Positions 1 through 6,983 of a DNA stretch of 35,266 nt are shown here, in pieces. A program made the translations under genes and the position numbers. Source of the stretch: Myxococcales bacterium. GTDB lineage: Bacteria > Myxococcota > Myxococcia > Myxococcales > JAKAPL01. Under the pieces are notes generated by a model. The model was not told where the DNA came from. It ran no database searches and was given only the letters and a program-made list of their open reading frames with translations. The stretch's first letter is position 1. The number at the start of each line of letters is the position of its first letter. The stretch spans positions 1-35,266 of the forward strand of contig JAKAPL010000036.1 of the NCBI GenBank assembly GCA_021807105.1, read 5' to 3'.

Positions 1-56
1 TCCCACCGCCTCACCACATCCAGTCGCTTCCACTGCTCTTGGCTCATTCGGTCCAT
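1..56 (-). CDS. Transposase N-terminus, cut by the window edge
   Basis: The reverse strand from 56 to the window edge encodes MDRMSQEQWKRLDVVRRW, running off the end. This resembles the opening of helix-turn-helix transposases of the ISNCY/IS1202 type, which typically begin with an 'MSQ...RL.V...' segment before the HTH. Only 18 residues are visible, so the family is an inference. The upstream 18-bp direct repeats (78-95 and 103-120) fit the end of such an element. An alternative start is the ATG at 47. Confidence 0.4.
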   Translation of the reverse strand, partial: MDRMSQEQWKRLDVVRRW

Positions 57-77
57 CCCTTCCTCTACCGAGGCGGG

Positions 78-120
78 CGGACACTTCCTCTGGCCTGTCT
101 GCCGGACATTTTCACTGGCC
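78..120. repeat. Two 18-bp direct repeats at an IS end
   Basis: CGGACACTTCCTCTGGCC (78-95) and CGGACATTTTCACTGGCC (103-120) are direct repeats starting 25 bp apart (14 of 18 bases match). They lie just upstream of the partial minus-strand transposase. Paired repeats of this kind are common as transposase-binding sites at IS ends. The role is inferred. Confidence 0.45.
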
Positions 121-150
121 TACGACACCCGCCGCTCTCCTGCCCTGGTG

Positions 151-1278
151 TAGTGCCGGAAAAGTAGCTTGACACTTCTGTGGAGTGGTTATCTTGGGGG
201 CATGTTCGCTCCAGCCCAGGCGCTCCATGTCGACGAGAGCCAACGCAAGCAGCTTCTGGCTCTTGCCAACGCAGGCAAGACACCTCAACAGATTGCGCTG
301 CGTGCGCGAATTGTTCTTCTTGCTGGAGAGGGCACGCCGAACAACAGAATCGCTGCCGAGCTCGGGACGAGCCGGCCGACCGTCCTGCTCTGGCGAGCGC
401 GGTTTGCTCGACTGGGCGTGTCTGGCCTGATGAAGAGCCAGAGGAGGTCTGGGCGACCGCGGAAGCTGACGCCGGAACGAATCAAAGAGGTCGTCGACGC
501 GACGCTGCACACCCGGCCGCCCGACGCAACCCACTGGTCGCTTCGAACCATGGCCAAAGCGCAGGGGCTCACGCCGGACATGATCTTCCGCATCTGGAAG
601 CAGCATGGGCTTCAACCTCACCACGTCAAGACCTTCAAACTGTCGACGGATCCTTTCTTCGTCGAAAAGCTCCGGGACATCGTGGGCCTCTACCTGAACC
701 CGCCCGATCACGCGCTCATCCTCTCTTTCGACGAGAAGACCCAGATCCAAGCGCTCGACCGGACGCAGCCCGGGCTCCCGATGAAGAAGGGGCGCTGCGG
801 CACGATGACGCATGACTACAAACGAAATGGAACCACCACCCTGTTCGCCGCGCTCGACATTCTCAACGGGAAGGTGATCGGCGAATGCATGCCTCGACAC
901 CGGAGCAAGGAGTTCGTTCACTTTCTCAACCGGATTGACCGCGAGACAGCTGCCGAACTCGACCTGCACGTCGTCCTCGACGACCTGAGCGCCCACAAGA
1001 GTCCGGAGGTCAAGCGGTGGCTCCAGCGCCACCCCAGGTTCCACTTCCACTTCACCCCAACCAGCAGCTCTTGGCTGAACCTCGTCGAGCGGTGGTTCGG
1101 CGAGATCACGCGCAAGCGCATCCGCAGGGGCGTTTTCAAGAGCCTCGGCGACCTCGTCGCCGCCATCGAAGCCTACCTGCTGCACAACAACGCTCATCCG
1201 ACGCCCTTCACCTGGACCAAGGATGCAGACACCATCCTCGCCAAGATCGACCATTGTAAAGCATCTGCTCAAGCACTA
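151..1278 (+). mobile_element. IS630-type insertion sequence
   Basis: The element is delimited by imperfect terminal inverted repeats of about 24 bp. The left end begins TAGTGC and reaches CTTGACA at 174. The right end, read inward on the minus strand from 1278, begins TAGTGC and reaches CTTTACA. About 17 of 24 positions agree. Both ends carry the TA dinucleotide expected of IS630/Tc1 elements, which target and duplicate TA. The size of about 1.13 kb is typical. A DDE transposase fills the interior. The boundaries are my inference from the inverted repeat. Confidence 0.6.
169..195 (+). promoter_or_regulatory. Putative transposase promoter in the IS left end
   Basis: TTGACA (169-174) lies inside the left inverted repeat. 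TATCTT (190-195) follows after 15 bp and ends 6 nt before the ATG at 202. The spacing is short for sigma-70, so this is tentative. Confidence 0.3.
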
Positions 1279-1587
1279 TACGAGGGCCACGGAGGGCGTC
1301 GCGGGAGAGCATCGGTCGCCGGAGCCGTCCCCGTCCCCGAGCAACGTTCCCGAGGCCCCAAGCCCGGTGCGGTTCAGGGCCTCGGGCACGGGGACGGGCG
1401 CGGACGGCCAGCCGCGGCCGGGGAATCCGAGAGCGAGACCGGGCGGGTCCTCGCGCGCCCGAGGCCGCTCGGCGGACCGCGCGCTTCGCGGGTCACCCCG
1501 CCGCGGCCTGCTCGCGCTCCTCCCGGCGACGCTCCCGTTGGCGCTCCTGGTGGCGGCGGATGGCGCCCGAGAGGATCTCCCCGATGA
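202..1587 (+). CDS. IS630 family transposase, reads through the IS end
   Basis: DDE transposase that cuts and joins IS630 ends at TA targets. An N-terminal helix-turn-helix region (residues about 15-85) includes NRIAAELGTSRPTVLLWRARF. The DDE catalytic core follows: D177 in LSFDEKTQIQALD, D260 in VVLDDLSAHKSP and E296 in SSWLNLVERWFGEITRK, with spacing normal for IS630. The ATG at 202 is chosen because MFAPAQALHV leads straight into the HTH; an upstream in-frame ATG at 169 sits in the inverted repeat. About 359 codons lie inside the IS. There is no stop before the right inverted repeat at 1278, so the frame continues into Arg/Gly/Pro-rich flanking sequence until 1587. That tail is very probably not native protein. 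The element may be functional or may have lost its own stop. Confidence 0.85.
   Translation: MFAPAQALHVDESQRKQLLALANAGKTPQQIALRARIVLLAGEGTPNNRIAAELGTSRPTVLLWRARFARLGVSGLMKSQRRSGRPRKLTPERIKEVVDATLHTRPPDATHWSLRTMAKAQGLTPDMIFRIWKQHGLQPHHVKTFKLSTDPFFVEKLRDIVGLYLNPPDHALILSFDEKTQIQALDRTQPGLPMKKGRCGTMTHDYKRNGTTTLFAALDILNGKVIGECMPRHRSKEFVHFLNRIDRETAAELDLHVVLDDLSAHKSPEVKRWLQRHPRFHFHFTPTSSSWLNLVERWFGEITRKRIRRGVFKSLGDLVAAIEAYLLHNNAHPTPFTWTKDADTILAKIDHCKASAQALYEGHGGRRGRASVAGAVPVPEQRSRGPKPGAVQGLGHGDGRGRPAAAGESESETGRVLARPRPLGGPRASRVTPPRPARAPPGDAPVGAPGGGGWRPRGSPR
1325..1397. other. Long interrupted hairpin between converging genes
   Basis: In the 214-bp stretch between the IS right end and the ATP-grasp gene, CCGTCCCCGT (1325-1334) and CCCGAGGCCC (1349-1358) are complementary to ACGGGGACGG (1388-1397) and GGGCCTCGGG (1377-1386). 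This makes a two-part stem. No T-tract follows, so an intrinsic terminator is uncertain. Nothing else is recognisable in 1279-1492. Confidence 0.4.
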
Positions 1588-3550
1588 GCCCGCGGTAGTC
1601 GAGGCCGCCGCCCTGCGCGATCAGCACCAGGTCGCTCCAGCCCGGGGTGAGGCCCGGCAGCGGGTTGCAGTCGAGGAAGTAGAACTTCCCGGTCGCGTCC
1701 ATCCGGAAGTCGACGCGCGCCACGTCGCGGCAGCCGAGGGCCGCGAAGACGGCCCGCGCCGCCCGCTCCAGCTCGCGCTGCGCGCCAGGCTCGAGCTTCG
1801 CCGGGACGTCGTAGCGGACCCGGTGCGTCCAGTCGAGCTTCGCCGGGAAGTCGTAGACCGGGTTCGCCTCGCCGGTCGTGAAGACGACCTCCATGGGGGG
1901 CAGGACCTTGGGCCGCCGCTCCCCTAACATGCCGACCGTGAACTCGCGCCCCGAGATGTAGTTCTCGACGAGCGCGGGCTGGCGGTAGCGCGCGGCGAGG
2001 TCGCGGGCGAGGTCGCGCAGCTCGGCCTCGGTCCCGACCACCGAGTGGCCGAAGACGCCCTTGGACGACCCCTCCGCGACCGGCTTGACGATGACCGGGA
2101 AGCGCATCTCCTTGGGCAGCCGCTCCTTGCCGCTCTGCATCAGCAGGAAGTCCGGCGTCGGGATGCCGTGCTGGCGGACCATCTTCTTGGCGAGCGCCTT
2201 GTCGAGCGCGATCGAGAGGGCGGCCGGATCGCTGCCGGTGTACGGGATGTCGAGCAGCTCGAGGGTCGCCGGCACCTGCGCCTCGCGGTTGCGCCCCTTG
2301 AACCCCTCGGCGATGTTGAAGACGAGGTCGACCGGCGTCGCCGCGAGCCGCTGCGGCAGCTCGGAGGTGGCCTCCAGGTCGATCACCTCGTGGCCGTACG
2401 AGGCGATCGCCTCGCGGATGGCCTGGAGCGTCTTGGGCGAATCGTACTCGGCCTCCTGGTCGCCCTCCCCCTCCTCGTTCGCCACCACCCGCTTGACGTT
2501 GAAGGTGAAGCCGACCCGCAGCGGCCCCGACCGGCGCGCCGGCCGGGCGCGCGATTCGCGGCTGTCCTTGACCTTCCAGCGCGCGGCGGCGGATTCGATC
2601 ACCGCCGCGAGCACCGCGTCGAAGTGGAGCCCTTCGAGCGCGGCCGCGGCGTAGAGGCCCGCCCCCGGCTCCAGCGACGGGAGCGCGTTGATCTCCAGGA
2701 AGTAGAGCTGGCCGTCCTCGGCGAGGCGGAAGTCGATCCGCCCGAGGTCGCGGCAGCCGGTCGCGGCGAAGACCGTCCGCGCCGCCCGGGTCGCCTCCGC
2801 CGCGACCTCCGGGGGGATGTCGGCGGGCGCCTGGACGTTCACCGCCTCGCTGTGGAGCGTCTTGAGCGCGAAGTCGTAGAGGGTGTGCCGGCCGCGGAAC
2901 TTCGGGTCCACGACGTACTCGACGGGGGCGAGCACGCCGCCGCGGTCGCGCGCCACGGCCTCGAGGAACGGCACGGTCAGGTCGCGGCCCGGGATGAACT
3001 CCTCGACGATGACGCCCGCCGGGTAGCGCCCGAGGGCGGCGGCCACGGCCTCGCGCAGCTTCGCGGGATCCTCGACGATCGAGTCCTGCGTGATCCCCTT
3101 CGAGGAGCCCTCGAAGTTGGGCTTGACGATCACCGGCAGCCGCAGGCTGGAGCCGTCGAACTGGGAGGCGTCCTCCACGTAGACCCAGCTCGGCGTGCGG
3201 ACGCCGGCCCGGGCCACGACCAGCTTGGTGAGCTGCTTGTCCAGCGTGAGCGCCAGCGTGTAGGGATCCGAGCCCGTGTAGGCGAACCCGAGCTCCTCGA
3301 AGAGGCCGGGGTAGAACGCCTCGCGGAAGCGGCCGCGCCGGCCCTCGGCGGTGTTGAAGACGAGGTCGGGGTTGTAGGCCTCCAGCCTCGCGACCGTCCG
3401 CGACGCGGGCCCGGAGACCTCGATCTTCTCGACCCGGTGGCCGAGCCGTTCGAGCCCGTCGGCGAGCGCCTTCACGGTCGCGGGGGTGTCGAACTCCGCC
3501 TCCTCCTCGGAGGGGGTGAGCTGGAGGTTGTGGGAGAAGGCGATTCTCAC
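1493..3550 (-). CDS. Fused tandem D-Ala-D-Ala ligase-like ATP-grasp protein
   Basis: 685 residues made of two complete Ddl-like ATP-grasp modules (about 1-330 and 343-670), each about the size of a whole D-alanine-D-alanine ligase. Each module has a Ddl-type N-terminal domain (DLVFNTAEG and DLVFNIAEG, then YTGSDP). Each has the ATP loop (IVKPNFEGSSKG; IVKPVAEGSSKG), the adenine-binding segment (VEEFIPGRD; VENYISGRE) and the Mg-binding DFR...FLEIN / DFR...FLDCN, the last with E to D in module two. Such enzymes join carboxylates to amines using ATP; the substrate here is unknown. The GTG start at 3550 is supported by GAGGAA 6 nt upstream. It lies 119 bp after the RDD gene on the same strand. 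It could be a Ddl duplicate or a peptide/cyanophycin-type ligase. Confidence 0.85.
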   Translation of the reverse strand: MRIAFSHNLQLTPSEEEAEFDTPATVKALADGLERLGHRVEKIEVSGPASRTVARLEAYNPDLVFNTAEGRRGRFREAFYPGLFEELGFAYTGSDPYTLALTLDKQLTKLVVARAGVRTPSWVYVEDASQFDGSSLRLPVIVKPNFEGSSKGITQDSIVEDPAKLREAVAAALGRYPAGVIVEEFIPGRDLTVPFLEAVARDRGGVLAPVEYVVDPKFRGRHTLYDFALKTLHSEAVNVQAPADIPPEVAAEATRAARTVFAATGCRDLGRIDFRLAEDGQLYFLEINALPSLEPGAGLYAAAALEGLHFDAVLAAVIESAAARWKVKDSRESRARPARRSGPLRVGFTFNVKRVVANEEGEGDQEAEYDSPKTLQAIREAIASYGHEVIDLEATSELPQRLAATPVDLVFNIAEGFKGRNREAQVPATLELLDIPYTGSDPAALSIALDKALAKKMVRQHGIPTPDFLLMQSGKERLPKEMRFPVIVKPVAEGSSKGVFGHSVVGTEAELRDLARDLAARYRQPALVENYISGREFTVGMLGERRPKVLPPMEVVFTTGEANPVYDFPAKLDWTHRVRYDVPAKLEPGAQRELERAARAVFAALGCRDVARVDFRMDATGKFYFLDCNPLPGLTPGWSDLVLIAQGGGLDYRGLIGEILSGAIRRHQERQRERRREEREQAAAG

Positions 3551-3669
3551 GTCAGGTTCCTCGATTCTTTCGCTGGGGGTTTCCGGATCTGCATCGTCTC
3601 AGGCGCGGCAGGCGGGGCGCGGGCTCCGCCCCCGCCCTCCTCGGGAGGCCTCTCGTCCCCGGGGGAGGC

Positions 3670-4212
3670 TCATCCGTGTCCGACCGCTTCCGGGGCGCCG
3701 GCCACGACCTTGGCGTCCACGACCTGCGTGTCGGCGAAGACGTCGCCGATCCGGACGCCGAGCGGGTCGTGGTAGACCATGTAGGCCTCGAAGAGGAGCA
3801 GCGGCAGCCCGGCGACGGCGAACAGCAGCCAGCCCAGCAGCGGCACGGCGCCGAAGACGTAGCAGAGCGCGAACGGGAGGTTCCGGATGAGCGATTCGCG
3901 CAGGGCGGCGGGGGCGCGCGCGGGGACGTGGACCGCCCGGATGCCCGCGATCCACTTCCCGAGGCTCTGCCCCTTGCCGAGGGCGTCGGCGACCAGGAGG
4001 TAGAGCAGCCCGGCCAGGATCCCCGCGATCCCGAGGACCGAGGAGAGCGCGAGGGCGACGACGAGATCGGCGAGCCGCGCCACCCCGCGGCCCAGGAGCG
4101 ACGCCTTCGGGTAGGGCGAGCCGCCGCGGCGGGCGGACCGGCGCGCCTGCGGGCGGTCCGCTCCGCCGGCATCGCCGGGCGCGGGCGAAGGGACGTCAGC
4201 CGTCTCGGGCAT
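3670..4212 (-). CDS. RDD family membrane protein
   Basis: 180-residue inner-membrane protein. A low-complexity, basic N-terminus (1-40) precedes RGVARLADLVVALALS, the family's Arg...Asp hallmark at the start of the first membrane segment. The second diagnostic motif, GKGQSLGKWIAGIRAV (about 79-94), follows a hydrophobic stretch. A further hydrophobic pair spans about 113-145. RDD proteins are of mixed or unknown function; some are implicated in sodium/proton exchange. The gene overlaps the upstream DUF4177-like gene by 17 bp, so the two are co-transcribed and probably translationally coupled. No functional link to hemB is evident. Confidence 0.8.
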   Translation of the reverse strand: MPETADVPSPAPGDAGGADRPQARRSARRGGSPYPKASLLGRGVARLADLVVALALSSVLGIAGILAGLLYLLVADALGKGQSLGKWIAGIRAVHVPARAPAALRESLIRNLPFALCYVFGAVPLLGWLLFAVAGLPLLLFEAYMVYHDPLGVRIGDVFADTQVVDAKVVAGAPEAVGHG

Positions 4213-4390
4213 CGCTCTTTCCCCCCTCCCGGCTGAATACGACGAAGGCCATCGCCGGTCGCCTGCTCGACTCGCGCATCGCGAACTGCATGCCGTCGAA
4301 GCGCCAGCCCCGGCGGGTCCAGTCGTTCAGGATCTCGGTGAGCGTCTCGTCGGTGACCGTCGTCGCCTCGACCACCTGGTACTCGATCAC
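4196..4390 (-). CDS. Small DUF4177-like protein
   Basis: 64-residue protein starting MIEYQVVEA with ILNDWTRRGWRFDGMQF and a C-terminal beta strand AMAFVVFSRE. The pattern of an initial strand, a helix ending in 'GW.f..' and closing strands fits the DUF4177 fold, whose biochemical role is unknown. The GTG start at 4390 lies 7 nt after the hemB stop, and the 3' end overlaps the RDD gene, so it is the middle gene of an operon. Its coding density and tight packing argue that it is real. Confidence 0.7.
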   Translation of the reverse strand: MIEYQVVEATTVTDETLTEILNDWTRRGWRFDGMQFAMRESSRRPAMAFVVFSREGGKSDARDG

Positions 4391-4397
4391 GCGGGCC

Positions 4398-5378
4398 TCA
4401 CCCGGCGAGCAGCCGGGCGGCCTTGGGCGCGAAGTACGTGATGATCGCGTCGGCGCCCGCCCGCCGAATGCCCGTCAGCATCTCCAGCATCGCGCGCTGC
4501 CCGTCGATCCAGCCGTTCGCCGCCGCGGCCTCGAGCATCGAGTACTCGCCGGAGACGTTGTAGGCGAGCAGCGGGACGTCGAAGCGCTCGCGGACCGCCC
4601 GCACGACGTCGAGGTACGCCATGGCCGGCTTGACCATCACCATGTCGGCCCCCTCCTCGATGTCCAGCGCCACCTCGCGCAGCGCCTCGCGCCCGTTCGC
4701 CGGGTCCATCTGGTAGCCCTTGCGATCGCCCTGGCGGGGCCGGTTGTTCGCCGCCTCGCGGAAGGGGCCGTAGAAGGCCGAGGCGTACTTCGCCGCGTAC
4801 GAGAGGATGGCGGTGTCGGAGAGGCCGGCCTCGTCGAGGCCGCGCCGGATGGCGGCGACTCGCCCGTCCATCATGTCCGAGGGCGCGACCACGTCCGCGC
4901 CCGCCCGCGCGTACGCGAGAGCCTGGTCCGCCAGCAAGGGGAGCGTCGCGTCGTTGTCGACCTCGCCCGAGGGGAGCAGGACGCCGCAGTGGCCGTGGTC
5001 GGTGTAGTCGCACAGGCAGACATCGGCCATGACCGGAAGCTCGGGCGCCGCCTCCTTCGCCGCGCGGATCGCCCGCGGCACGAGGCCGTCGGGGTCCCGT
5101 CCGGACGAGCCCGTCGCGTCCTTCTCGTCGGGCACCCCGAAGAGGAGCAGGCCGCCGAGGCCGAGCGACTTCGCCGAGCGGGCCTCCTCCCCGCACAGGT
5201 CCGCGGAGAGCCGCTCGACGCCGGGCATCGAGGCGATCGGCTGGCGCTGTCCCTTGCCCGGGATCACGAAGAGAGGAAGGACGAGCTGCGCGGGAGAGAG
5301 GCGGGCCTCGCGGACGAGCCGGCGGATGCCCTCGCCGCGCCGCAGCCGCCTAGACCGCACTACGGGGAAGCCGGTCAT
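4398..5378 (-). CDS. hemB: Porphobilinogen synthase (delta-aminolevulinic acid dehydratase)
   Basis: 326 residues, the normal length for HemB. It condenses two 5-aminolevulinate molecules into porphobilinogen, the second common step of haem and other tetrapyrrole synthesis, in the cytosol. The two Schiff-base lysines are visible: K197 (SYAAKYAS) and K250 (MVMVKPAMAYLD). The metal site is the zinc type, with three cysteines C121, C123 and C131 in DVCLCDYTDHGHCG rather than the aspartate-rich Mg-dependent variant. The active-site lid ARSAKSLGLGGLLLFGVP is typical. ATG at 5378. It leads a minus-strand operon with the DUF4177-like and RDD genes. No other haem gene is in the window. Confidence 0.97.
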   Translation of the reverse strand: MTGFPVVRSRRLRRGEGIRRLVREARLSPAQLVLPLFVIPGKGQRQPIASMPGVERLSADLCGEEARSAKSLGLGGLLLFGVPDEKDATGSSGRDPDGLVPRAIRAAKEAAPELPVMADVCLCDYTDHGHCGVLLPSGEVDNDATLPLLADQALAYARAGADVVAPSDMMDGRVAAIRRGLDEAGLSDTAILSYAAKYASAFYGPFREAANNRPRQGDRKGYQMDPANGREALREVALDIEEGADMVMVKPAMAYLDVVRAVRERFDVPLLAYNVSGEYSMLEAAAANGWIDGQRAMLEMLTGIRRAGADAIITYFAPKAARLLAG

Positions 5379-5467
5379 GATGGCGTGGCAGCATGCCGGG
5401 AGCTGGAGGCAAAATCAAGGCTCTCGTGGAGCGCGGGCGGCGGGCGAGGCGGCCCCGCCGCGCCCGG

Positions 5468-6175
5468 TCAGCCGCGATGGCCGGGCGGCGGCTCGGCGGG
5501 GAGCTCCTGGAACAACGGGAGGTAGTCGATGGGGAGCTGCCGGCGGGCCTTGACCGCCGCGTTCCCGATCCGCTCGGTCAGGGTGCGCAGGACCGCCGCC
5601 GACAGCTCGAAGGCCCGCTCGCGGTCGCCGTCGCACGCCCCCTCGGCGACCCGGCCGATGAAGGCCGACGCGTCCATGGACCTGGGACGGGTGATGGGCG
5701 GCGGGTCCTCTTCCAGCCGATCGCGCAGGTCCTTCGGCAACTGGGCGAGCAGGTTGTCGAACTCGTCGTCGGTGATCCGCGAGCCCAGCACGCGCAGGAC
5801 CGCCGCCGTGGGGCTCAGCAGGTCGCGCGGGGGCGGGTGATCGTGGAGCTTGCGGGAGACGCCCGCCAGGAAGTTGTAGAGGGCCGCCTTCCGCCGCGCG
5901 CGGTGCTCGCCGCGCGCGCCGGGGGCGCGCACGTCGTAGACCTCCTCGCCCAGGGCCACCCGCTCGATCTCGTCCCGCAGCACCCGCAGGAAGCCCTCGC
6001 GCTGGTCGATCGGCAGCGGCCCCAGGATTCGCGGGATCGCCGTTCGCAAGACGCCGAACTGGGCGCCGGGCGGCAGCTCGAGCAGGTCCTCGGCGACCTC
6101 GTCGGCGTTCTCCAGCCCCTCCGGCTCCCAGCCCGAAAGCTCCTCGCTCACGGCCCGTCTCTCGTCCTCGTCCAT
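5468..6175 (-). CDS. DUF2267-like protein with repeated helical modules
   Basis: 235 residues, highly charged, with no signal peptide or membrane segment. The recurring pattern 'V.r.L..rI...e..nLLAQLPKDLRDRL' (about residues 125-158) and 'FIGRVAEGA...AFELSAAVLRTLTERI' (about 172-208) matches DUF2267, whose members carry tandem copies. A degenerate first copy may occupy residues 20-90 (LLELPPGAQFGVLRTAIPRIL, VLRDEIERVALGEEV). The molecular role of the family is unknown. It is transcribed away from the acyl-CoA operon. The region upstream holds repeat A only 27 bp from the ATG. There is no Shine-Dalgarno, but TATCTT lies 6 nt before the ATG, suggesting a leaderless message. Confidence 0.65.
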   Translation of the reverse strand: MDEDERRAVSEELSGWEPEGLENADEVAEDLLELPPGAQFGVLRTAIPRILGPLPIDQREGFLRVLRDEIERVALGEEVYDVRAPGARGEHRARRKAALYNFLAGVSRKLHDHPPPRDLLSPTAAVLRVLGSRITDDEFDNLLAQLPKDLRDRLEEDPPPITRPRSMDASAFIGRVAEGACDGDRERAFELSAAVLRTLTERIGNAAVKARRQLPIDYLPLFQELPAEPPPGHRG

Positions 6176-6181
6176 GGTTGA

Positions 6182-6187
6182 AAGATA
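6182..6187 (-). promoter_or_regulatory. -10-like box for a leaderless DUF2267 transcript
   Basis: On the minus strand TATCTT ends 6 nt before the ATG at 6175. No ribosome-binding site lies between them. No convincing -35 is seen; the -35 position falls inside repeat A. Confidence 0.35.
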
Positions 6188-6202
6188 CTCACCCCGTCTT
6201 AT

Positions 6203-6445
6203 CCCGTCTTATTCACGTTCCGGCTGCTGCGGCGTCCGATTCCGCGCCTCCCGAAGGGGGGCTTGCCACCCCTACAACGACATGGGGGGTGTGCTCGCTC
6301 CGTACTTCCTCGCGGGGGGCTTGCCACCCTCCAAACGACTTGGGGGGAGGTGCTTTACGCCCGCCTCGTCGGTCGTCGCTCTCGCTTGCCCTTCTCGGCT
6401 CGCGGTCTCGAACGCCTCGCTACGCCGTACCGTGAATAAGACGGG
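6203..6445 (+). repeat. Family 1 inverted-repeat element, copy A (243 bp)
   Basis: Starts CCCGTCTTATTCACG and ends CCGTGAATAAGACGGG. The left 10 bases (CCCGTCTTAT) are also present just upstream at 6193-6202. The interior carries the two family arms (GCTGCTGCGGCGTCCGAT... and ...GAACGCCTCGCTACGCCG). It also has two related copies of an inner GGGGGGCTTGCCACCC module (around 6254 and 6318), making this the longest copy. It fills the divergent gap between the DUF2267-like gene and the MaoC operon and so must contain or displace their promoters. Confidence 0.85.
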
Positions 6446-6494
6446 TTGACTTTCCGGGCGGCGAGACCTAACCAGGGGAACGCTCGGAGGTGAG
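6446..6494 (+). promoter_or_regulatory. Putative promoter and strong RBS of the acyl-CoA operon
   Basis: TTGACT (6446-6451) begins at the first base after repeat A. A weak TAACCA (6469-6474) follows at 17 bp spacing. GGAGGTGAG (6486-6494) is a near-perfect Shine-Dalgarno 3 nt before the ATG at 6498. The RBS is secure; the promoter is tentative. Confidence 0.45.
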
Positions 6495-6497
6495 CGC

Positions 6498-6983
6498 ATG
6501 CCGCAGCGGCGGACCCCGGTCAGGGGCCGGTATTACGAGGACTTCGTCGTGGGGGAACGCTACCGCCATCACTGGGGGCGGACGATCACCGAGGGCGAGG
6601 CCGCGCTCTTCTCGACCTGGACGATGAACGCGAACCCGCTCTACTTCAACCGGGTCTACGCCCGCTCGCTCGGCCACCCGACGGCGCCGGTGAACCCGCT
6701 GCTCGCGATGAACGTCGTCTTCGGCCTCTCGGTCGAGGACCTCTCCGAACAGGCCCTCGCGCACCTGGGATACTGGGCGATGCGCTTCCGCGCGCCCGTC
6801 TACCCGGGCGACACGCTCTTCTCCGAGTCCGAGGTCCTGGACAAGCGGCCGTCGGAGAGCAAGGCCGACCGTGGCATCGTCCACGTCCGCACCACGGGCC
6901 TGAACCAGGACGGGCGGCGCGTCCTCGACTACGAGCGGAGGATCCTGGTGAAGAAGCGCGAGGCCTACGGAGCGAGGAGCTGA
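6498..6983 (+). CDS. MaoC-like (hotdog) dehydratase/hydratase
   Basis: 161 residues, a single hotdog domain of the MaoC/(R)-specific enoyl-CoA hydratase type. The segment RTITEGEAALFSTWTMNANPLYFN carries the expected region in which N-P-x-[HY] replaces the catalytic Asp/His of classic R-hydratases. MRFRAPVYPGDTLFSESEVLDKR is the usual central strand and turn. It acts on enoyl-CoA or 3-hydroxyacyl-CoA in the cytosol. First gene of a four-gene operon with no intergenic space. It is related to the third gene (8135), and the two may form a heteromeric enzyme. Mesaconyl-CoA hydratase-like activity is one possibility, inferred from the lyase neighbour. Confidence 0.85.
   Translation: MPQRRTPVRGRYYEDFVVGERYRHHWGRTITEGEAALFSTWTMNANPLYFNRVYARSLGHPTAPVNPLLAMNVVFGLSVEDLSEQALAHLGYWAMRFRAPVYPGDTLFSESEVLDKRPSESKADRGIVHVRTTGLNQDGRRVLDYERRILVKKREAYGARS

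Noticed and set aside
151-1278. IS630 as the mobiliser of the family 1 or family 2 elements
   Set aside because: Its ends (TAGTGC... with TA target) do not resemble CCCGTCTTATTCACGG or CTAGGAGGCTGGTGT, and the family 1 flanks suggest a 5-bp rather than a TA duplication.
2045-3775. A 576-codon plus-strand open frame
   Set aside because: Antisense to the double ATP-grasp gene; Arg/Glu-rich pseudo-protein.
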